Below are positions 8,938 to 16,280 of a stretch of DNA of 64,000 nt, piece by piece (position 1 is the stretch's first letter; each line of letters begins with the position of its first letter). Source of the stretch: Paenibacillus odorifer (GTDB taxonomy: Bacteria > Bacillota > Bacilli > Paenibacillales > Paenibacillaceae); assembly GCF_000758725.1 (NCBI RefSeq), contig NZ_CP009428.1:1240001-1304000 (forward strand), given 5' to 3'. Below the pieces are notes generated by a model. That model had not been told where the DNA came from. It worked only from the letters and a program-made list of their open reading frames with translations, and searched no databases. The position numbers were made by a program, and so were the translations under genes.

Positions 8938-9276
8938 GTGGGAAATCCATTGAAAGAATTAAAGAATAGTGTGAATGGCCTAAAGCAATCCCTTGATGGA
9001 GTTAAGCAATCGGTAGAGGGATTGAAAGAACCTATAGATGAGAAGAAGGGAAATATTCAGGTCACGTTGGAGCAAGCGAAGGACAGATCTGAGGAATTTA
9101 AATCGGAGATCAGTCGTATGAAGGAATGTGTGGAGGAAACTAAGCTGGTTGTTAATGAGGCGAAGGAAACGGTAATGGAGGCGGGCGAGGTGCTATACAC
9201 TCAGAAACGCTATAAAAAATTGTTGAAGCGAAACCGAAAAATGCAGCCTGCAAAGGCAGGCCGCCGTTTACTATAA
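8938..9276 (+). CDS. Small coiled-coil protein of unknown function
   Basis: A 112-residue protein starting at GTG 8938, eight bases or so behind AGGAGG. It has no signal peptide or membrane helix. Residues 5–35 repeat a heptad-like unit (LKNSVNG, LKQSLDG, VKQSVEG, LKEPIDE), and the middle is a charged helix, so a long coiled coil is expected; the last 20 residues are strongly basic (KRYKKLLKRNRKMQ). The composition recalls YtxH-like and apolipoprotein-like helical proteins, but no family can be named. It converges with the GIY-YIG gene on the other strand. Confidence 0.65.
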   Translation: MGNPLKELKNSVNGLKQSLDGVKQSVEGLKEPIDEKKGNIQVTLEQAKDRSEEFKSEISRMKECVEETKLVVNEAKETVMEAGEVLYTQKRYKKLLKRNRKMQPAKAGRRLL

Positions 9277-9305
9277 TCCGCCGGAAGTCCAAACACGAAA
9301 TCTTT

Positions 9306-10415
9306 TTAATTATAGGAATGAGAGGGAAGCGCATTTAAAAAAATCTGCAACAGCTCATTTACCGAAGCCTCCATATTGGAACGTTGCTCAGCTGCAAGCC
9401 AATCCTCTTGAATGATGATGTAGCTGCAGGAGCTGCTTTTTAAATAGCTGTATATTATTTGTGCTTCGTCAATTTCATGGCGCCCGATCGCTGCCGAGGT
9501 CTGATTGGGTTCACTGTGAAAAGTGGTCATAATCGCTGACTTTATTGCCGCTTGCAGGTGGGTGATATCCGGTTGATCATATTGTAGCTTGGTATGGGAC
9601 AGGATACGGTTGCCCTTGAGCAGAATGAGTTTAAGCGTCTGTTCATTCATGGCCTCAAGAACTGCAATATTCTGATTCTCCTGTGCGAATTCGATGACCT
9701 TCTCTTTGTGAATCAGGAAGCTGACAGCTCCAATATAGTCCCTGTATTTGGCGGCGGTTTCGAAGTCATAGTGCTCCGCGACCACTGCCATCCGTTGCTC
9801 CATTTCCTCAAGGATACTGGAATCTGAGCCGTTTAGTAAGCCAATGACTCGATCAATAATTTTATTATATTGAACAGCGGCATCTCCGCCTGCACACATC
9901 CCTATGCATAGGCCAAGCGAATGGTTTAGGCATAGGGAATTTTTAAAGCTAGGGTTACTGCAAAGGATTCTTGAACTTTCTTTAATGCCTTGCACGGCCC
10001 GTTCCACGGTGCTTCTGCTCGTATAGGGACCAAAAACCTGAGTGCCTTCTTTGACCGCAGGATCATAGGTAATCTCTAACGAACGTATTTTTTCATCCGC
10101 TCCTATTACGATATAGGTATAAGCCTGCGGATTTTTCATTTTTTTATTGTACATGGGTTTGATCTCTTTAATTAATTTGCATTCCAGCATAAAGGCTTCA
10201 AATTCGGTATCCGTAAGGATGATTTCCAGATCTTTAATATTTCTTACAAGCTGTTTAACCTTTGGGGAATGAGATTTTGAGTTTTGAAAATAGGATTGGA
10301 CTCTCCGTTTTAACTGTTTTGCCTTGCCAACATATATAATATGACCGAGATTATCCTTCATGAGATAAACGCCGGGAGTTAGGGGAAGGCTTTTAAGTTT
10401 TTCTGTTAAATGAAT
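9306..10415 (-). CDS. UvrC-like GIY-YIG nuclease with Fe–S cysteines, probable ATT start
   Basis: A 369-residue protein resembling the N-terminal half of UvrC. The GIY-YIG domain spans about residues 14–95 (LPLTPGVYLMKD, IIYVGKAKQLKRRVQSYF). A Cys-rich stretch C-x9-C-x7-C-x3-C (RILC...LCLNHSLGLCIGMC) matches the spacing of the UvrC iron–sulfur motif, and a UVR-like helix pair follows (MAVVAEHYDFETAAKYRDYI). The C-terminal UvrC endonuclease domain is missing, so it is a stand-alone Cho-like or Bacillales paralogue. ATG 10361 would remove the GVY strand of the catalytic fold. The frame upstream contains no ATG, GTG or TTG before a stop, but ATT at 10415 lies at normal distance from GAGGGCGGGG and gives the expected N-terminus (HLTEKLKSLPLTPGVYL). 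Confidence 0.85.
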   Translation of the reverse strand: MHLTEKLKSLPLTPGVYLMKDNLGHIIYVGKAKQLKRRVQSYFQNSKSHSPKVKQLVRNIKDLEIILTDTEFEAFMLECKLIKEIKPMYNKKMKNPQAYTYIVIGADEKIRSLEITYDPAVKEGTQVFGPYTSRSTVERAVQGIKESSRILCSNPSFKNSLCLNHSLGLCIGMCAGGDAAVQYNKIIDRVIGLLNGSDSSILEEMEQRMAVVAEHYDFETAAKYRDYIGAVSFLIHKEKVIEFAQENQNIAVLEAMNEQTLKLILLKGNRILSHTKLQYDQPDITHLQAAIKSAIMTTFHSEPNQTSAAIGRHEIDEAQIIYSYLKSSSCSYIIIQEDWLAAEQRSNMEASVNELLQIFLNALPSHSYN

Positions 10416-10530
10416 AGTAACCCCGCCCTCTCATAAGAGTTGTATGATTGATAGTTTTAGTATAAGCTTGCAACCTTCATTTGTTCAAATCAGTCTAAAG
10501 AGTGAAGAATCAAAGCTAAGGAGGGATCTT

Positions 10531-11307
10531 ATGTACTTCGCAAAAAAAATCGGTGGGCTGGCGCTTATAGCAGCTATGTTATGGCTTACAGCCTGCAGTG
10601 GAACGCCAGAAGCGGGAACGGAGCCGAAGCAGACGCCTGAGCAGTCACAAGAGCAGGCACCAGTGCAGACGCCAAAGCAGACACCAGAGCACACACAAAC
10701 TGCACAGCCAGCGGCTACTACACAACCACCACAGGAGACGGAACTACCACAGGAGACGAAGACATCAAGTACGGGGCAGCCGCAGGATCTAGAGGGATTG
10801 CCGCCATTAGTTGAGGAAGCGGCGTCTACGGTAATGAACTCCATTAAGAATAAGGATATGAAGCAATTAGCGGCGTGGGTACATCGGGATAAAGGGCTAC
10901 GCTTCTCTCCTTATGCATACGTGGATACAAAAAATGATCTTGTATTCACCCAGGAGGAAGTAGAAGGATTAATGAATGACTCTACCAAAAGAGTCTGGCG
11001 AACATTTGCTGGCTCCGGTGATTTAATCGAGCTTACATTCGCAGATTACTACAAGCGGTTTGTCTACGATGCGGACTTCATTCAGAAGGCCGAAATTGCT
11101 GTGAACAAGGGGCTTGGACAAGGGACGACGATCAACAACTTAAACGAAGTGTATCCAAAGGAGCAATATGATTTCGTTGAATATCATATTGCTGGAATCG
11201 ATCCTTCTGTCGAGGGAATGGATTGGCGCAGCCTGCGTCTAGTTTTTGAGAAGATCGGAGAAGACCATGCATTAGTCGGCATTATTCATGATCAATGGAC
11301 GCCTTAG
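10531..11307 (+). CDS. Lipoprotein with Pro/Gln/Thr-rich linker, unknown function
   Basis: A 258-residue lipoprotein starting at ATG 10531 behind AAGGAGG (10517–10523). The signal peptide ends at lipobox LTAC (Cys21). Residues 22–85 are a low-complexity spacer rich in Pro, Gln, Thr and Glu (KQTPEQSQEQAPVQTPKQTP), which would hold the folded part away from the membrane. The C-terminal ~165 residues (EEAASTVMNSIKNKDMKQLA, VHRDKGLRFSPYAYVDT, GMDWRSLRLVFEK) form one domain seen in other Paenibacillus and Bacillus lipoproteins of unknown role. The last codons (TGG ACG CCT TAG) lie inside a 36-bp tandem duplication. Confidence 0.82.
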   Translation: MYFAKKIGGLALIAAMLWLTACSGTPEAGTEPKQTPEQSQEQAPVQTPKQTPEHTQTAQPAATTQPPQETELPQETKTSSTGQPQDLEGLPPLVEEAASTVMNSIKNKDMKQLAAWVHRDKGLRFSPYAYVDTKNDLVFTQEEVEGLMNDSTKRVWRTFAGSGDLIELTFADYYKRFVYDADFIQKAEIAVNKGLGQGTTINNLNEVYPKEQYDFVEYHIAGIDPSVEGMDWRSLRLVFEKIGEDHALVGIIHDQWTP

Positions 11308-11377
11308 CTTACGGACTCAGATGACGCTAATATGGACGCCTTAGCTTACGGACTCAGATGGCGCTATTATGGACGCT
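11296..11377. repeat. 36-bp tandem duplication over the lipoprotein stop codon
   Basis: ATGGACGCCTTAGCTTACGG... occurs at 11296 and again at 11332 with one or two changes, and a third partial start (ATGGACGC) follows at 11369. Each unit contains GGACTCAGATG, the first arm of the dispersed four-arm repeat. Confidence 0.85.
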
Positions 11378-11382
11378 GTTTG

Positions 11383-11617
11383 CCTGCTTCAACTGATTAT
11401 TCACATCCGTTGGCATACGCTGATCCTTACGGACCTAGATGACGCTATTCGCGTTTTTTTAGCGATTAGAGCACAGTTTCGGACTCCAGTGCAGCTATTC
11501 ATCAGAAAAAGGCATATCTATGGTGCTTTTTGAGCCAATAGCGACGATGGAGTCCTTTAGTAGTCCAAATGTGCGATTATGCAACGAATAAGGTCAACTG
11601 GGTCCGATAGTAGCTGC
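11383..11617. repeat. Four-arm dispersed repeat, copy 1
   Basis: Contains arm 1 GGACCTAGATGACGCTATTC (11431–11450), arm 2 GGACTCCAGTGCAGCTATTC (11481–11500), arm 3 in inverse orientation (11535–11555, CCAATAGCGACGATGGAGTC) and arm 4 in inverse orientation (11590–11610). Arms 2/3 and 1/4 are complementary, giving a nested double hairpin. A shared leader (CCTGCTTCA...CATCCGTTG) precedes arm 1. Confidence 0.85.
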
Positions 11618-11641
11618 ATTCCTATCCGCTGTAGCCCCATC

Positions 11642-11931
11642 TGTTGCACACCTAACTGGTGCACACCTAACTGCTGGACACCTAACTGCTGCATACCTAA
11701 CTGGTGCACACCTAACTGCTGGACACCTAACTGCTGCATACCTAACTGGTGCACACCTAACTGGTGCACACCTAACTGCTGCATACCTAACTGCTGCATA
11801 CCTAACTGGTGCACACCTAACTGCTGTGCACCTAACTGCTGTGCACCTAACTGCTGTGCACCTAACTGCTGTGCACCTAACTGCTGTGCACCTAACTGCT
11901 GCACACCTATCTTCTGCACACCCATCTGCTG
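11642..11931. repeat. 15-bp minisatellite, about 19 units
   Basis: Unit GCACACCTAACTGCT with first-base variants gcac, ggac, gcat and gtgc. Seventeen units keep the core ACCTAACT and two more at the right end are degenerate. Units 2–4 and 5–7 form a 45-bp higher-order repeat; five nearly identical gtgc units follow at 11823–11897. No ribosome site precedes any of the reading frames through it. Confidence 0.95.
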
Positions 11932-11984
11932 CGTTCGCATAACGCAAACATTGGAGCATCGCTGACCTGTATTTTGTTTTTGGC

Positions 11985-12220
11985 TACCTGCTTCAGCGGA
12001 TTTTCATATCCGTTGATACACGCTGATCCTTACGGACCCAGATGACGCTATTCGCGTGTTTCTAGCGATTGGAGCACAGTTTCGGACTCCAGTGCAGCTA
12101 TTCAATAGAAAAAGGAATATTTATGGTGCTTTTGGTGCCAATAGCGACTATGGAGTCCGATAGCATCGTAAAAGTGGCATATTTTTGCGTATAAGGTCAT
12201 CTGAGTCCGATAGCTGCTGC
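11985..12220. repeat. Four-arm dispersed repeat, copy 2
   Basis: Same order of elements as copy 1, including the leader (CCTGCTTCAGCGG...CCGTTG), GGACCCAGATGACGCTATTC, GGACTCCAGTGCAGCTATTC, the inverse arm CCAATAGCGACTATGGAGTC and the inverse arm AAGGTCATCTGAGTCCGATA. It lies in direct orientation to copy 1. Confidence 0.85.
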
Positions 12221-12228
12221 GTCTGTGT

Positions 12229-12400
12229 AAATATGATCTAATCGCTCGAAGTTTGATGTTCATCATCGTCAAGTAGCTTCATGCACAAATATGATCTAAT
12301 CGCTCGAAGTTTGATGTTCATCATTGTCAAGTAGCTTCATGCACACAAATATGATCTAATCGCTCGAAGTTTGATAATCCTCACTGCCAAGTAATCAGCA
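12229..12400. repeat. Three direct repeats of 58–60 bp
   Basis: AAATATGATCTAATCGCTCG begins at 12229, 12287 and 12347. Units one and two are nearly identical through AGTAGCTTCATGCAC; unit three diverges after AGTTTGAT. The units are contiguous, with no spacers, so this is not a CRISPR array. Confidence 0.85.
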
Positions 12401-12414
12401 TTTCTGAGCCTGAG

Positions 12415-12556
12415 TTAGCTTGAGGACCCAGATGACGCTATTCGTATGTTTTTAGCGATTGGAGCACAGTTCGGACCCCAGTGCAGCTATTCGTTAGAAA
12501 TAGGTTCATATTGAATGCTTTTTGAGACAATAGCGACGATGGAGTCCGATAGCTAA
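12415..12556. repeat. Four-arm dispersed repeat, copy 3 (lacks arm 4)
   Basis: GGACCCAGATGACGCTATTC, then a second arm (CGGACCCCAGTGCAGCTATT) and the inverse arm AATAGCGACGATGGAGTCC. The leader and arm 4 are not recognisable. Positions 12557–12762, between this copy and the next terminator, hold no gene I can support. Confidence 0.8.
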
Positions 12557-12762
12557 CAACAAGTTGGATTATGAGACGATCTATGGGGAATTACCAAAGA
12601 CGTCCCACCCCTGCTTAAATATGTGTCAGACCCTCGTGGGGCCTCCTCTGTAAAAGTGGGGGCAAAAATTATAATCAGTACAGCTTTTTTTCGGGAAATA
12701 TGCTTTAAACATGGAGTCTCAAGTGCGCTTCTGGAATTTCCCCCTGCACCGGAAGCCACACC

Positions 12763-12789
12763 AAAAAAACCGGCAGAGGATTCTGCCGG
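12763..12789 (-). terminator. Rho-independent terminator of the trx–MFS pair
   Basis: On the minus strand: perfect stem CCGGCAGA / TCTGCCGG with a four-base loop, followed by seven T. It lies 24 bases past the MFS stop. Confidence 0.88.
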
Positions 12790-12812
12790 GTAATACAGGA
12801 TAGATTAAGAAA

Positions 12813-14204
12813 TTAAATATTAGCAGGTTTAAGCTTTCTCGCTTCTTGCAGATGAAAAGACAAGTATAATCCTAATCCGGCAAGAGCCGTCAACGTCCAG
12901 AATGCAATGTGGACCCCTTTGAGCATATCCAATGGAAAGGATAAGGAACTGGCACTCGCAGTAGAAGTCATTATCGTTACAAGCAAGGCGCCTCCTATTG
13001 AACCGCTGAGCGAGCGCAGCGTGATTGTCATTGGAGAAGCATGTGCAACCATGGTGTTGGGGATACTTGCCATGGCATAGGCCGTAATTGGAGCCATAAC
13101 TGCCCCTACTCCAAACATAAGCAGGGCATACATTATAACCAGTAGATTAAAGGACGTCTCAGTTGATAACGTGAGGGAAAGAGCCGCTGCCATGATCAGA
13201 ATGAGCAGAAATCCTCCCTGGGTTACGCGGCTAACCCCAAACCGGTCATATAGTCTGCCTGAGATCAGACCGGAGACACCAATCAGCAGTGCACCTGGCA
13301 ACAACATAAGCCCGGACTCCCTTGGTGTTAAGCCTCTTATCGTCTGTGCATACAGAGGAAGAAGGAGTTCAACTCCCATCATCACCGCAAATAAGATCAC
13401 CCCCACAATAGAAGAACGGGTAAAGGAGCGGTGCCGAAACAGCTTGAAATCGAGCAAAGGTGCCGTGAGCTTGAGCTGTCTTTTAATAAACAGCGCCACG
13501 ATCAGGAATCCGGCCAGAAGGATGATCCCTGCGACAACAGGATTTCCCTTTTCTTCCCCGACAATGCTAAAACCATATAATATACCAGCGAATCCGAGTG
13601 AAGAGTAGATAATGGACCTGGTGTCGAGCTTGGTCTGATGAGTCTCTCCCACGTTCCGCAGCGTGAAATGCGCTAAGAATAAATTGGCGGCTGCGAGCGG
13701 AGCCACAGCATAAAACAACAGTCTCCATGAATGATTCTGAACCACGAACCCAGACAGAGTAGGCCCAAGTGCAGGAGCCAACCCCAGAACCAAACCGACT
13801 ACTCCCATCGCTGCACCGATTTTCTCCTTCGGGAAGACTCTGAGTATCGTCGTCTGAAACAGAGGGAACAGCAGACCCGCACCGATGCCTTGAACCAAAC
13901 GCCCCGTCAGGACTAGGGGGAAACTCCAGGCGATCCCGGCAATCAGTGTTCCTGCTGTGAACGCTCCGACAGAGGCCATGAACAAGGCCCTCGTAGTAAA
14001 CTTTCCGATCAAAAATCCAGCAACAGGAACAGTTATACCTATCATCAGGTAGTACACCGTAATCAGCCACTGCGCTTGATTCTCATGAATGGCAAGATCC
14101 TGCATGACACGCGGCAACGCCGTATTTAACATCGTTTGCATTAATTGGGCTAGAAAATTGGCAACCACCAGAGAGGCTACAATAATGCTGGGTTTATTAG
14201 TCAA
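12813..14204 (-). CDS. DHA2-family MFS drug transporter (EmrB/QacA-like, 14 TMS)
   Basis: About 463 residues with some 14 hydrophobic helices. The N-terminal helix PSIIVASLVVANFLAQLMQT with MLNTALPRVMQDLAI, and GRLVQGIGAGLLFPL and GPTLSGFVVQNHSWRLLF (motif C region) are the DHA2 signatures. Such pumps export antiseptics, dyes or antibiotics by proton antiport. The start is uncertain: the frame is open up to ATG 14303 inside the trx gene, but those extra residues are hydrophilic and unlike the family, and TTG 14204 (LTNKPSIIV) gives the usual N-terminus with only a weak GGTGA ribosome site; ATG 14261 is another option. It follows trx by about 25 bases and shares its terminator. Confidence 0.87.
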   Translation of the reverse strand: MTNKPSIIVASLVVANFLAQLMQTMLNTALPRVMQDLAIHENQAQWLITVYYLMIGITVPVAGFLIGKFTTRALFMASVGAFTAGTLIAGIAWSFPLVLTGRLVQGIGAGLLFPLFQTTILRVFPKEKIGAAMGVVGLVLGLAPALGPTLSGFVVQNHSWRLLFYAVAPLAAANLFLAHFTLRNVGETHQTKLDTRSIIYSSLGFAGILYGFSIVGEEKGNPVVAGIILLAGFLIVALFIKRQLKLTAPLLDFKLFRHRSFTRSSIVGVILFAVMMGVELLLPLYAQTIRGLTPRESGLMLLPGALLIGVSGLISGRLYDRFGVSRVTQGGFLLILIMAAALSLTLSTETSFNLLVIMYALLMFGVGAVMAPITAYAMASIPNTMVAHASPMTITLRSLSGSIGGALLVTIMTSTASASSLSFPLDMLKGVHIAFWTLTALAGLGLYLSFHLQEARKLKPANI

Positions 14205-14229
14205 GCTGTCTTCACCGCTTTCAGAGGTA

Positions 14230-14544
14230 TTATTCGGATGCAGTGAGCTGCTGCAAGGCATGTATGGATAATATCCCCACCTCTTGTTGCCGTGGTTGTC
14301 CATCCTTGAATATGAGTGTGGCCGGTATACTCATCACGTGGTATTTTCCAGTCGTCTCCGGGTTGTCATCCACATTGACCTTCACTACAGTTATTGTAGC
14401 ATCCGACTCCCGCTCAAACTCTTCCAGCACAGGTGCAAACATCCGGCACGGTCCGCACCAGGGCGCCCAGAAGTTGACTACAGTTATTCCTTTCGGTTGA
14501 ATGAGTTGTGCAAAAGTAGCATCTTCCGCATGGAGAACTGCCAT
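14230..14544 (-). CDS. Thioredoxin
   Basis: A 104-residue classical thioredoxin: active site WCGPC with Cys30 and Cys33, preceded by VVNFWAP, cis-Pro in MSIPATLIF, and GKYHVMS strand. It reduces protein disulfides in the cytoplasm with electrons from thioredoxin reductase. ATG 14544 has AAAGGA about ten bases upstream. It is probably a secondary thioredoxin, since the housekeeping trxA of Bacillales is not linked to an MFS pump; the pairing with the DHA2 transporter suggests an operon, perhaps for oxidative or drug stress. The upstream region is AT-rich and may hold the promoter. Confidence 0.93.
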   Translation of the reverse strand: MAVLHAEDATFAQLIQPKGITVVNFWAPWCGPCRMFAPVLEEFERESDATITVVKVNVDDNPETTGKYHVMSIPATLIFKDGQPRQQEVGILSIHALQQLTASE

Positions 14545-14752
14545 TATGAATCATCCTTTCAAGATTGATAAAATATATTATAGATCCATTATATCTATAA
14601 TTAGGATAAATAATAGACTTAGTGTATCCACAATATATCTAAATCAGTATTTTGTCAAACCGATTTTCACTTACTCCTGTGCTTGTACATATAAAACAAA
14701 AAGATCCGTTAAGTGCGCTTGAAGCAGTTGATAGATCTATGATTGTAAATGA

Positions 14753-14780
14753 TGCGGTCGAGAGGACTCGAACCTCCACG
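14753..14780 (-). pseudogene. 3' fragment of a tRNA-Leu gene (attachment-site scar)
   Basis: On the minus strand GTGGAGGTTCGAGTCCTCTC runs into GACCGCA: this is the T arm, the 3' acceptor strand and discriminator of a class II tRNA-Leu. The D arm, anticodon arm and 5' acceptor strand are missing; the upstream bases do not fold as a tRNA. It resembles but is not identical to the intact tRNA-Leu genes at 48601 and 50076 (CTCTCTACCGCA). Around it, 14545–15220 contains no convincing gene; AGAACTCAGAG is repeated at 14943–14970 and a fragment of the four-arm repeat lies at 14990–15013. Confidence 0.75.
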
Positions 14781-14989
14781 ATATTGCTGCCACACGAACC
14801 TGAATCGGGCATGCAATTCGGTCACTAGCGGGTTGTAAAATCCTTGTATAATCAAGGATTTTTGCGGTTTTTCTGTTTTTCTCAAGCACAACAAGGGGAT
14901 GCCGAGTTCACCCAAAACGCAGTCAATTTTGTAAGTTTGAAAGAACTCAGAGAGAACTCAGAGAGAACTAGACAAGAAACAGCTGTGTT

Positions 14990-15013
14990 TAAGGTCATCT
15001 GAGTCCGATAGCG
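14990..15013. repeat. Fragment of four-arm repeat (arm 4 only)
   Basis: AAGGTCATCTGAGTCCGATA matches arm 4 of copy 2 exactly; no other arm is nearby. Confidence 0.7.
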
Positions 15014-15077
15014 GCGTTACTTAATCAATTAGAGTTCGGAGTTGGGATAAAGGGGGAAGGAACAACAAACAGCAAAC

Positions 15078-15122
15078 AAGGGATGCTTCAGCAGCCATAT
15101 GATGGCTTTTGAGGCATCCCTT
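15078..15122 (-). terminator. Hairpin downstream of SLH gene, possible terminator
   Basis: AAGGGATGC / GCATCCCTT with a second inner stem (GCCATCA / ATATGGC region). On the minus strand it is followed by the moderately T-rich GTTTGCTGTTTG, so termination efficiency is uncertain. Confidence 0.5.
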
Positions 15123-15220
15123 CTCCGTATCTCAGCCGTCATAAACGGCAGCTGGAAGTCCAAATATACACCGCAGTTGCGTTGGACTCTTAACTCTAAA
15201 ACCTTCAAGTTGAATTTATA

Positions 15221-16195
15221 TTATTGTGCCGCGCTAGAAGACGAATAAGAAGCAGAGCCAGTTACAGGTTGAGCGACAGCTTTGTATCCATCTGGCAGAT
15301 AAGTGGCAACAGATGCCTTTGTGATCACCTGCGCGTACATTTTCCCTGGTTCAGGAGCAGTCACGTTAAAGTAAATCACAGCCGTATTGTCTTTACCAAA
15401 TTCGATTCGCTCAATCACCAGCCCATACCCGGGGTTAGGCAGATTATTAACGGTAAGTGTGGCTTTATTTACGCCTTCACCCGCTTTGGTCAACGTAACC
15501 TCTGTTTCGTAGGTGGGAGTAGTGGGACTGCCATTAGATACAATTACACGTTTAGCAAAAGCGGCTGCATCATAGATGAGAGCGGCTGCTTCAGAGCGGG
15601 TAATAGCATCATTTGGCCGGAAATTACCGTTCTTATCGAGTGTGGCAATATGTGTATTCAGCAGGATCTGGAGACTATTTATAACCTCCGTAGAGAGTTT
15701 ATCGCCATCCTTAATGTCTACATACATCAGCGTAACAGGGAAGTTACCTTTACTTTGCAGCGCTTGCGTCAATAAGTGAGCGAACTGAGCACGGGTGATG
15801 GTTCCGTTAGGATCCACTGTCCGGTCGAGTGAAAGACCATTTTGCTTGGCAGTCAGGAAAGCCGAAGCATACCAGGCTTTGTCGTTTACTTTATCGAAAT
15901 AATCACTGGCTTTGGAAGAGTTACTACCTACCGCTGGTTGCGGAGTCAGATTCAGACCCCCAACGATGAATTGTATCCCTTGCGCAAAGCTTACCTTAGA
16001 TTTAGGGGCAAACTTATCTTTGTCTACTCCGTTTATAATCCCCTCTTTATGCAAAGAGTTGATTTTTGCTTCCGCAGGATCACCTTTCAAATCTGAAAAA
16101 GCAAAAGCGGATGCCCCAAAAGACACACTCGCTGCCAAAATGCCGCAGGCTATAGTCATTTTTTTAGCGTTATTTATGAATAATGGTTTTTTCAT
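15221..16195 (-). CDS. Exported SLH-domain protein
   Basis: A 324-residue secreted protein. ATG 16195 is chosen because GGAGGTGA lies six bases upstream. The signal peptide ends near SFGASAFA. Three S-layer-homology repeats follow: FSDLKGDPAEAKINSLHKEG...FAPKSKVSFAQGI, YFDKVNDKAWYASAFLTAKQ...TVDPNGTITRAQFAHLL, and VDIKDGDKLSTEVINSL...NFRPNDAITRSEAAALI. SLH trimers bind pyruvylated secondary wall polymer, so the protein should sit on the cell surface. The C-terminal ~110 residues (VTLTKAGEGVNKATLTVNNL, YGLVIERIEFGKDNTAVIYF) form a beta-rich domain of unknown role. It is monocistronic as far as visible. Confidence 0.85.
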   Translation of the reverse strand: MKKPLFINNAKKMTIACGILAASVSFGASAFAFSDLKGDPAEAKINSLHKEGIINGVDKDKFAPKSKVSFAQGIQFIVGGLNLTPQPAVGSNSSKASDYFDKVNDKAWYASAFLTAKQNGLSLDRTVDPNGTITRAQFAHLLTQALQSKGNFPVTLMYVDIKDGDKLSTEVINSLQILLNTHIATLDKNGNFRPNDAITRSEAAALIYDAAAFAKRVIVSNGSPTTPTYETEVTLTKAGEGVNKATLTVNNLPNPGYGLVIERIEFGKDNTAVIYFNVTAPEPGKMYAQVITKASVATYLPDGYKAVAQPVTGSASYSSSSAAQ

Positions 16196-16280
16196 TTGCG
16201 TCACCTCCATACTCTTAGATGGTAGATTAGACCAAAATGTTGCATAGATTTTAAAATATTATAACGATTCGAGTAAAAAC

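Noticed and set aside
11557..11965. Proteins made of pentapeptides through the minisatellite
   Set aside because: Open frames follow automatically from a 15-base repeat; none has a ribosome site and three overlap.
12229..12400. CRISPR array
   Set aside because: Repeats are contiguous, 58–60 bases, without spacers, and no cas genes are present.
12553..12759. 68-codon minus-strand frame
   Set aside because: It spans a repeat end and intergenic DNA with no ribosome site or recognisable product.
14709..14915. 68-codon frame on the minus strand
   Set aside because: It reads through the tRNA-Leu fragment and has no ribosome site; it is an att scar, not a gene.
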